Source: Chitinophagales bacterium (GTDB lineage Bacteria > Bacteroidota > Bacteroidia > Chitinophagales > JADIYW01). Taken from it: a stretch of 64,000 nt of DNA. The stretch's first letter is position 1. Every line of letters starts with the position of its first letter. Shown here one piece after another: positions 54,641 through 64,000 of the stretch. The translations under genes and the position numbers were made by a program. Location of the stretch: the NCBI GenBank assembly GCA_023957235.1, contig JAMLHI010000010.1:26396-90395 (forward strand), given 5' to 3'. The notes under the pieces are model-generated. The model saw nothing but the letters and a program-made list of their open reading frames with translations. It did no database searches and was not told the DNA's origin.

Positions 54641-56027
54641 AAATTTTGATGATTATTTAAAAACTCGGCTTAAAGAATCTTCTTTGCAGCCACCTGATGA
54701 TATTTGGAAAGCTATCGATGACAAGCTACCCAGAAAGCTTCCTTTATTTTTAAGATTCAGATATCCAATTGCTGCAACTGTTGTTGCTTTCACATTGATT
54801 TCCTCATTTCTTATATATGACAAATATTCTGAAGCATATCAAAATCAAAAAAAATTCCAAAAACAATCTATTCTTAACAATCCTAATCATTCAAATACCC
54901 TACAATATTCTGAAATAGATAATAATCATTCAAGCACTTCACTTCATAGAATAGACACAAAAGAAAATTCATCTTCCAATCATCAAAGACAGCAAATTAT
55001 AGATAATCATCAAGATAAGAGTTTGTCTTTAGCATCCAATTTATCTGACAAGAAGAGAAACCATTCAAAAAAGAATAAAGCATCTAATTCTATCTTATCT
55101 AAAAAATCTTCTTCTATCCAATCAGTTAAGAAAAGAGTAAAAACTCCTATTCAAAAAGAGATTATTTCACATTCGGAAACTTCTATTGACAATCCTATTT
55201 TAGAAAATAGTCCTACTGCATATTCTGAACAAAATTTTTCAATAAGTGAAAAAAACATTGAAGAGCAAATAGCATTAGAAGCATTGCCTACTTCTTTATA
55301 TCTAGATGACGAAAAAGAGATTCATTCTCAGTTTAAGAAGGCATCTTTAAAAAGACAAAAACACTCCCAATATAATAGAAAAGGAATCTTCATTGCTCCT
55401 GTTTTAGGTGGACACTTTACTGCAATGACCAAATCTTCAAGAGAGGGAGTCAATACACATCAGATGGAGCAATCTGCCTCTTTTGGCAAGTCCTACGGAT
55501 TGAATATCGGATATATTATCAATTCAAGATGGTCAATAGGGATTGAATGGTTATACAATTCAGATGAAGGGCAACATTTCAGTGAAGTCAAAAATGGTCA
55601 AACCCTAGATAAATATCTATTGTTAGATTACATGAAATTTCCTGTTTATGCCAAATATTCGCACAAAATACTGAGTAGATACGATAAGATACCTTTAGCA
55701 ATGAGCTATATTGGAGGTATTCATTTTAGCAAGTTAAAAACAGTCAATACCTATATCAATGGAGAAATTGCACCATTTGAAGTCAATTATAATAGCAGCC
55801 AATGGGGTTTATTAAGTGGAATAGAATTTGATTTTCTTGTCAGCAAAAATATATCTTTCACATTAGGTTCACGTTTTTCTTTCAATGCCGATCTCCAACA
55901 ATTTCCTAGACTTCGCGGAGCTGACAAAGTATCTCCATTTTCGATACAGAGTGGTCTATATGCTAAGTTCAACTATCTATTACCTCATAAGAAAGATGTA
56001 GAACTTGCACTAGTCAATCAATATTGA
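54618..56027 (+). CDS. Putative anti-sigma-like membrane protein fused to an outer-membrane beta-barrel domain
   Basis: A 469-residue protein. Residues 1-45 (FDDYLKTRLKESSLQPPDDIW) form a polar N-terminus like Bacteroidota anti-sigma partners; one membrane helix follows (IAATVVAFTLISSFLIY, about 52-68); then a long Ser/Asn/Lys-rich linker to about 250; then a strand-rich barrel-like domain (KGIFIAPVLGGHF...GLNIGYIINSRWSIGIEWLY) to the end. It overlaps the sigma gene by 23 nt, which suggests that it controls the sigma factor. One polypeptide spanning both membranes is an inference. Confidence 0.7.
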   Translation: MSHNLENKNFDDYLKTRLKESSLQPPDDIWKAIDDKLPRKLPLFLRFRYPIAATVVAFTLISSFLIYDKYSEAYQNQKKFQKQSILNNPNHSNTLQYSEIDNNHSSTSLHRIDTKENSSSNHQRQQIIDNHQDKSLSLASNLSDKKRNHSKKNKASNSILSKKSSSIQSVKKRVKTPIQKEIISHSETSIDNPILENSPTAYSEQNFSISEKNIEEQIALEALPTSLYLDDEKEIHSQFKKASLKRQKHSQYNRKGIFIAPVLGGHFTAMTKSSREGVNTHQMEQSASFGKSYGLNIGYIINSRWSIGIEWLYNSDEGQHFSEVKNGQTLDKYLLLDYMKFPVYAKYSHKILSRYDKIPLAMSYIGGIHFSKLKTVNTYINGEIAPFEVNYNSSQWGLLSGIEFDFLVSKNISFTLGSRFSFNADLQQFPRLRGADKVSPFSIQSGLYAKFNYLLPHKKDVELALVNQY

Positions 56028-56129
56028 TTTTACTAATGTTTTGTTTTACAGAATAATTTAATTCACTATTTGACATTTATCCTTACAATTGGAGATGAAT
56101 GTTTATTATTTTCGCATAAAACCCAAAAA

Positions 56130-56657
56130 ATGCTAAATTCAGAAGTTCAATCATTTTTCAATCGGAAAAATATACAATCATATAAAAACTTAGTACTCAA
56201 TCCAATTCTTTTTAAGGCTGGGTTAGCTCGCGACTTGCCTTTGGCAGCACTAACGGGCGTCAAAATGGAAAAATTAAATGAAGAGTATTGTGAACTGACA
56301 GTTCCTTATCGATTTTTGAATAAAAATCCATTTGACACCACTTATTGGGCAGTTTTAGGAATGGTAGCAGAAATGGCAAGTGGTGCACTTTTATTGATGT
56401 ACACTTATAAATCTCAGCCATCGGTATCTACTTTTGTTGTAGCTACAGAAGCTAAATTTATTAAAAGAGCATTGGGAATAACACGTTTCAAATGTGACCA
56501 AGGGCTTGAAATAGCTGAAAAAGTATATCAAACTTGCCAAACTTTTGAGGGAGAAGAAATCAAATGTAAGACATTAGCATATAACGAAAATAATGAAGTT
56601 GTAGCTGAGTTCTATTTTACATGGGGAATAAAAGCAAGAAAAAGTAAAAAAAAGTAA
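56130..56657 (+). CDS. DUF4442 (thioesterase-fold) protein
   Basis: A 175-residue protein with a hotdog-like fold resembling DUF4442: PLAALTGVKMEKLNEEYCELTV, the central helix region AVLGMVAEMASGALLL and EVVAEFYFTWGIK. It may bind or hydrolyse an acyl-CoA or related ester; the substrate is unknown. The ATG at 56130 is preferred to the TTG at 56070, which would add 20 atypical residues. It is 13 nt upstream of pgeF. Confidence 0.75.
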   Translation: MLNSEVQSFFNRKNIQSYKNLVLNPILFKAGLARDLPLAALTGVKMEKLNEEYCELTVPYRFLNKNPFDTTYWAVLGMVAEMASGALLLMYTYKSQPSVSTFVVATEAKFIKRALGITRFKCDQGLEIAEKVYQTCQTFEGEEIKCKTLAYNENNEVVAEFYFTWGIKARKSKKK

Positions 56658-56670
56658 GCTGAATATCCTC

Positions 56671-57441
56671 ATGAATTCTGAAAGTTATTTTCGGTCAAAA
56701 TTTGAAAAAAAATTTAAACACCTTTTGATGTTGGAAAGTAGGAGGCTCGGAGGAGTCTCTACTGGAAATTTTCAAAGTTTGAATTTGGGACTAAATACCC
56801 AAGATGACTTGAGTCAAGTTCACCTAAATAGAGAGCTATTTTTTAAAGCCTTTCATATTTCAGCAGATCAAATCGTAGGAGGAAAACAGATTCACGAAGA
56901 CCATGTTCTTCATGTAGAGCAACCAGGCTATTATTCTGGATATGATGCATTCATTACCAATCAAAAAAACTTATTTCTCACAATAGGAATAGCTGACTGT
57001 GCGCCTATATTATTCTTTGACCCAATCACACAATCGATTGGGGCAGCACATGCCGGCTGGAGAGGAACTGTAAGTCATATTGCTCAGAAAACGCTCAACA
57101 AAATGCAATATCATTTTGGGACACAGCCAAAAGATTGTTATGTGTTTATTGGGACATGTATAGACACTTGCTATTTTGAGGTAGGTAAGGAGGTGGCTGA
57201 ACAATTTCCTACTCAATTTATACACTATTACCCTGAAAGCTCAAAACCACATATTGATTTAAAAGCTGCTAACTTTCATCAATTGACAGCAATGGGAATT
57301 CCTAAAACCCAGATAGAAATATCTCCTTATTCTACCATTACAGATAATGATAAATATTTTTCTTACCGCAAAGAAAATGGAACGACAGGACGTATGTTGG
57401 CAGTCATAGGAATGAAATCTTTATCCACTCAACAGTCCTAA
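56671..57441 (+). CDS. pgeF: Peptidoglycan editing factor PgeF (YfiH/laccase-domain family)
   Basis: A 256-residue cytoplasmic protein. GGVSTGNFQSLNLG, then IADCAPILFFDP, AAHAGWRGTV and GTCIDTCYFEV contain the conserved Cys and His residues of the YfiH family, which removes mis-incorporated L-Ser-type muropeptides or acts on purine nucleosides. The assignment follows the family, not the substrate. It converges on pyrG with a 16-nt gap. Confidence 0.88.
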   Translation: MNSESYFRSKFEKKFKHLLMLESRRLGGVSTGNFQSLNLGLNTQDDLSQVHLNRELFFKAFHISADQIVGGKQIHEDHVLHVEQPGYYSGYDAFITNQKNLFLTIGIADCAPILFFDPITQSIGAAHAGWRGTVSHIAQKTLNKMQYHFGTQPKDCYVFIGTCIDTCYFEVGKEVAEQFPTQFIHYYPESSKPHIDLKAANFHQLTAMGIPKTQIEISPYSTITDNDKYFSYRKENGTTGRMLAVIGMKSLSTQQS

Positions 57442-57457
57442 AAAAATTGAAAATATT

Positions 57458-59519
<2,062 letters not shown>

Positions 59520-61946
59520 ATGATAGGTAAAACTAATTTTTATAGGAGAAGTTTAACTTACTTTGTGTTATTTTTATTAATAATGGGGATAAACAAGAGT
59601 GCCTCTGCTCAAGACAAGGAGTCGACCACCTCTCGTTATATCATAGAGGTTGACTCACAAGTCATCAAAGCTACACCTTATGAGATTACCTATGAAAATG
59701 GCAGAGAATCCACCACGACGAAAATGTGGAGTGGTACACGGATATGACTGTCTATAAATTCATTTCTAAAGACTTGGATGAGAACGGCAAAGTAATGAAG
59801 GTGGCTTCTAAGAAACCCACTGTTTTTATATTGTCTGGTGAAGCATTTGTAAAGTTGGATAATCAGAGTGTACTCAATCCTGACTATGGTAACTTGCACA
59901 GTAGTTTAAAATTAGCGACCAAGCTGACGCATGGAGGAGACTATAATGTGATATGGATACGCTATGATACAGCAACTGGAACTGACAGAACTAAAATTGA
60001 CAAACTGTTTGAACTACTTCAATTTAAACACCCCAACGATTGTTCCTATACGAATGGTACCGAATCCAAAGCAAGACTAGAATATGCATCTTTGGCAGCA
60101 TTCAGTGATTTTAGAAAAAAAATTTAAAGATGAGATTGATACAAATGCCTCTATTGACAAGAACAATGTCTTTATTGCTGGGATCAGTGCAGGAGCGTTC
60201 TTAACGATATATTCTGTTTTTTTGGATCAGGCTGAAATACCAACCAGCTTATCTTACTCAGATTGTGACAACAATACTACAACTATAAACACCGCCTCTT
60301 TGAAAACACAATGGTATCCTATTCCTAAGATCAAGGGAATTATTCCAATGGCAGGAGGGAGCTTCTATAACAACATCTTTAACTATACTTCTCATTCTGC
60401 GTCTGTTGCGATTAACCTGATGCATGGTACATGTGACGAGCTGATCAATCAAAATGAAGGTAGAGTGATTTACAAGTTTTTAATTCCTACAGCCTATAAC
60501 GAAAATACGGCGAGCAGATATCCACATGCTTATGGCTCAAAGTATATCTACAATACTTTGCTTACTACCAACCACCAAAGAACTGGGTTTGGGCAAGTAT
60601 TAAAGGGTGGACACAATGTTATTGGCAGTCAAAGTTCAGTGCTTAATGGATGGGATATATACAATACAGTTGGTTCTGCCATCAGTCTTAGAGATCCTGT
60701 TTTTGACAATATCTCTTCATTCATGAAGCGAGTGCTGGGAGAAGCTGGCTATCCAGCATGGACAAACCACGCCTATTCTATATTCCCAGATGTACCTACC
60801 AGTTTATGTCTGACTGATGATCAAACATTGATAAATCCACCCATAATCACTTATGATACGATCTGCAAAGATATAAACATGGCGGCATCGCTTGTCAATC
60901 CACCCTCATGGGCCACTATCAACTGGAACGTATCTTCCAATCTACAGATCATTGGCTCTAATACTGGAACATCCGTTACTTATAAAGCCAATGGCTCAGG
61001 AAATGGAATATTGACTGCTACTGTCACGTATGGAGGGGCTACTATGGTCATTCATAAAAGTATATTTGTTTTGAACTTAGCTCCTCTGTTTCCAACGCCT
61101 GTCGCAAGTCCTATAGATTATAATGTAATATGCGGAGCCAACAAAACGCTTACTTTGACTAACCTGCCGTCTTCTTATGATAGCATCAACTGGACTGCAA
61201 GTGGCAATGTCAGTATTGAAAGCTCTTCCGGGACATCCGTAACCTATAAGCGCACAAATAATAGTGCAGGATCTGGTATATTGTCTGCTACAATAGTTAC
61301 CGCCTGCGAAACAAAAACATTCCCTTTCACTATTACCACTTATTCCACGCTACAAGGACATGCTATCGGTATCATCAGCAGTTGCGAAACAGGTCTTGTA
61401 GAGATGACACCCACCAAACTGGTGCCGGGTAGCACCGTCACATTTACTACATTATTTCCTAATGCAGCCAACCATGGAATTACTGCTGGCGATTGGGAGT
61501 TTGAATGCGGAACTACTATAGGTACTCCGACCCATTATTGGATAGGCACTACTTTGCGCTCACAAATAACGGTATTGGTCGGCTCTTCTGGGTCATCATG
61601 CTCATATGTCAGAGTACGACCAGTCATGGTATGTGGTTCTTCGGTCTGGAAGACACAAGAGACGGTGTTGGCAGCCTGTAGCGGAGGTGGAGGTTGGTCA
61701 CTGATGAGTTATCCCAATCCTACATCAGATGAACTATACGTTTCTATGAGCCACTCTGACGAAAAATTGATTAATCAAAAATACACATTGGAGATAGTAG
61801 ATATAACCGGAAATGTCGTTAGTCGATTATATATAGAGGGTGGGAAACAGCAGATACGGACGAATGATTTGCAACCTGGGCATTATAAGGTGCTTGTACA
61901 TACCGAACAGGGAATCATAACAGATTCATTCATAATTAAAAAATAA
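59520..61946 (+). pseudogene. T9SS-exported alpha/beta-hydrolase with two compensating frameshifts
   Basis: Three overlapping frames (59520-59747, 59726-60127, 60084-61946) make one protein of about 808 residues. Frame changes fall at A-runs: four A at 59721-59724 (one A short) and eight A at 60115-60122 (one A extra), so the second restores the first frame. Order: signal peptide (MGINKSASAQ); esterase-like alpha/beta hydrolase with nucleophile GISAGAF, Asp in HGTCDELI and His in KGGHNVIG; two Ig/PKD-like repeats sharing GTSVTYK; and a T9SS tail (YPNPTSDELYV, LQPGHYKVLV). It may be a real defect, slippage control, or sequencing error. Confidence 0.75.
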
Positions 61947-61952
61947 ATAACC

Positions 61953-62969
61953 ATGAAAAAAATACATAAGCCATATCTCATAAGTGTGATGGTATTCTTG
62001 ACTGTAATTGTTGGGTGCAAAAAAGATGTCCATCAGAACATTATAAACCCTCCCAAAGTATATAATGAAAACGCTGATATCAGAGTGCTGAAAGTTCAAT
62101 TTAAAGGTAAAGGAATAACCGGACGCCCTCCTCTTCCTCCAGAACGTATTATAAACTATCAATATGATAAAGATAATCTGAAGAAAATAAAATTAGAATT
62201 ACCTACCAAAGGGGTCATGGATTATGTTAATATTGTATATGGAGAGCATGGGATAGAGTTTTATAATAGGCAAAAAGCTGGAGATGTAGGTTGGGAATAT
62301 ACTCATGTCAATATAAATGACAGAAATCAAGTAGAAGATATCAAAATATGGACTCCTGTTTTACCTCATGTAGTTCATTATACAACAGAAGCAAAAATCC
62401 ATATCGAAAGAGATAAAGATGGTATGCTCAGAAGAGTTGGCATTTTGAGAGAGCATTATGATAATGATACTTACGCTCCTATAAACACGCATATTTCATC
62501 ATATAACACTTATGGATTACCCGAAAAATCTGTTGCAGAAAAAACTTGGTACTTTACCGCTGTTTTAAATCATACTTTTGATTTTGAATTTGAATATGTT
62601 CGTGCAGAGGATATTCCATCTCAATTAAAACGTTTAGTAAACGAAGAGTTACTATATCTGAACAGATATGGAGTGATAAATTTTGAAGAATACAAAATTG
62701 CAGGTATAAATATCTGGCATCCTCTCAGTGTGAGTGGCGAGGGCAACTGGCTCGTATCTTTCGGACTGCCACAATACCACATTCTCGAAGATAAAAGCTC
62801 ATATATCGTATCTAAAAGAAACACTATAATATACAAATATAATGAAGTTGGAGAAAAAGAATATGAGCGGACTATTGTAGAGGACTTTCCATACAAGCAC
62901 GATGCAGAAGCTAAAACCTTAGAAATCGCTGGACTAAAAATATGGTATGAGTATGTAGAGGAAAAATAA
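61953..62969 (+). CDS. Lipoprotein of unknown function
   Basis: A 338-residue lipoprotein (signal peptide VFLTVIVGC, Cys22). The mature part has repeated strand pairs with YD-repeat-like wording (INYQYDKDNLKKIKLELP, IIYKYNEVGEKEYERTI), suggesting a beta-propeller or YD-type surface protein. I cannot name a family. It starts 6 nt after the hydrolase gene and is likely co-transcribed with it. Confidence 0.7.
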   Translation: MKKIHKPYLISVMVFLTVIVGCKKDVHQNIINPPKVYNENADIRVLKVQFKGKGITGRPPLPPERIINYQYDKDNLKKIKLELPTKGVMDYVNIVYGEHGIEFYNRQKAGDVGWEYTHVNINDRNQVEDIKIWTPVLPHVVHYTTEAKIHIERDKDGMLRRVGILREHYDNDTYAPINTHISSYNTYGLPEKSVAEKTWYFTAVLNHTFDFEFEYVRAEDIPSQLKRLVNEELLYLNRYGVINFEEYKIAGINIWHPLSVSGEGNWLVSFGLPQYHILEDKSSYIVSKRNTIIYKYNEVGEKEYERTIVEDFPYKHDAEAKTLEIAGLKIWYEYVEEK

Positions 62970-63028
62970 TAGAAAATAATAAGGTTTTAATAAAAAAATT
63001 ACTTATATCAGATTGGGATTATAGATTT

Positions 63029-64000
63029 ATGAAAAAGTACTTTTTAATGAAGTTTTATGACCTAAAGTTGTCAGCCTTTTTATTGTTGTCTATATGCATA
63101 GGTCATCAGGCAAATGCGCAGATAAAAGTGATTTCAGATGGAAAGGTAGGCATAGGGGTGTCTAACCCAGCAGAAAGACTTCATGTGAATGGTTTCATGT
63201 TAATGGGTCCCAAACCAGGTGGAACTTATGCTGATGGAATAAAATTTACACGCTCGGCAAATTATCCGACAAATCCCGCTGAATGGGGAATCGATACAGA
63301 TAAAGGTTTTAATATATGGAAGCCTCATCCATCAGTAAACTCAGGGAATTTTAAAATCTTCATTGCCGATACTACGGGATATGTTGGAATCAATACAGGC
63401 TCGCCTTCCTATAGATTAGATGTGAATGGTACTCTTCATTGTGTCGGCTTTACTAATTCATCAGATGAGCGGCTCAAGTCGAACGTTGCGGATATTCAAA
63501 ACAGCCTGGATATTGTCCTGCAACTGAACCCTAAGATTTATGATTTAACAATACCTATAAACGACCAGTCTTCTTCATCTAAATTCCTTTCGGAAGGTGG
63601 CGGATATCCGGGACAAGAGAGGGAAGTTTTGAAAGATCAGACAGGATTTTTAGCACAGGAAATCCGTAAAAGCTTGCCTCATTTGGTGTCAGAGGATAAT
63701 CAAGGTTACTTGAGTTTGAATTATATCGGATTGATTCCTTATTTAGTAGATGCAATCAAAGAGCAAAACAAACAGATAGAAGCACTTCAGGAACAAATAC
63801 AGGAATGTTGTTCTGTATATGCCACGGATGATATGAAGGCAAGAAGCGGAGGAGTCGAAACAGATGCTAGTGTAAATAGTGCAGACTATGCTTCTTTGGA
63901 GCAAAATACCCCTAACCCTTTTCATCAGCAGACGGTCATCGCTTATACTATTCCTGAGAATTGCCGGAACAGTAGCATTCATATCTACAATCTGAACGGT
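63029..64000 (+). CDS. Exported S74-chaperone/tail-fibre-like protein with T9SS tail, truncated at the right edge
   Basis: 324 codons are visible. A signal peptide (SICIGHQANAQ) is followed by two short tail-fibre-like repeats (GKVGIGVSNPAERLHVNG and VGINTGSPSYRLDVNG), then a peptidase S74 intramolecular chaperone domain (SSDERLKSNVADI near residue 145, GFLAQEIRKSLPHLV, LSLNYIGLIPYLVDAIKEQ), a short coiled coil, and the start of a T9SS sorting domain (LEQNTPNPFHQQTVIAYTI). Probably a surface fibre or adhesin. The tail end lies outside the window. Confidence 0.8.
   Translation, partial: MKKYFLMKFYDLKLSAFLLLSICIGHQANAQIKVISDGKVGIGVSNPAERLHVNGFMLMGPKPGGTYADGIKFTRSANYPTNPAEWGIDTDKGFNIWKPHPSVNSGNFKIFIADTTGYVGINTGSPSYRLDVNGTLHCVGFTNSSDERLKSNVADIQNSLDIVLQLNPKIYDLTIPINDQSSSSKFLSEGGGYPGQEREVLKDQTGFLAQEIRKSLPHLVSEDNQGYLSLNYIGLIPYLVDAIKEQNKQIEALQEQIQECCSVYATDDMKARSGGVETDASVNSADYASLEQNTPNPFHQQTVIAYTIPENCRNSSIHIYNLNG

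Overview
The window is AT-rich chromosomal DNA from a member of the Bacteroidota. Several gene families support this: a type IX secretion system (T9SS) locus with PorV-like and PorU2-like proteins, T9SS C-terminal sorting domains, a CarboxypepD-type TonB-dependent receptor, DUF6089, DUF2279 and DUF3098 proteins, a YtxJ bacilliredoxin and the ftsX-DUF3098-uppP-truB-ribF gene order. Promoter-like TAnnTTTG boxes and the absence of clear Shine-Dalgarno sites fit the same phylum. I cannot fix the class or genus.

Layout. 1-11 kb: housekeeping genes and lipoproteins (partial GMC oxidoreductase, phosphohexomutase, pcm, lipA, ytxJ, an Mpl-like ligase, a polyprenol-phosphate glycosyltransferase, a META lipoprotein, and a metzincin-like lipoprotein beside a transglutaminase-fold protein). 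11-15 kb: envelope and cofactor operon ftsX to ribF. 15-20 kb: compact genes nth, rnhA, a LuxE-like protein and tyrS. 20-26 kb: PorV-like protein and a 1658-residue PorU2-type C25 protease, then the RNase P RNA on the minus strand. 26.7-33.6 kb: a methyltransferase, an overlapping secernin/monoamine-oxidase pair, ahcY and lgt. 33.8-38 kb: an arginine operon (GNAT acetyltransferase, argG, argC, argD-like) preceded by a possible 20-codon leader peptide and terminator-like hairpin. 38-43.3 kb: an accessory stretch with a SWIM/SNF2 helicase, a HigBA-type toxin-antitoxin pair, a probable decayed group II intron end and an 8-bp microsatellite. 43.3-59 kb: acyl-CoA dehydrogenase, TonB receptor, aldehyde dehydrogenase, lactonase-like hydrolase, histidine kinase, two identical tRNA-Val genes, an rRNA methyltransferase, an ECF sigma factor with a fused membrane/beta-barrel partner, pgeF and pyrG. 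59.5-64 kb: an apparently less AT-rich block of exported proteins, with a hydrolase broken by two compensating frameshifts, a lipoprotein, and a truncated S74-chaperone protein carrying a T9SS tail.

The most interesting candidate is the arginine leader at 33.78-33.90 kb. Its peptide ends Cys-Arg-Pro-stop, and the stop codon lies in the loop of a hairpin just upstream of a terminator-like stem. This resembles nascent-peptide-controlled attenuation. It was read by eye and needs comparative support.
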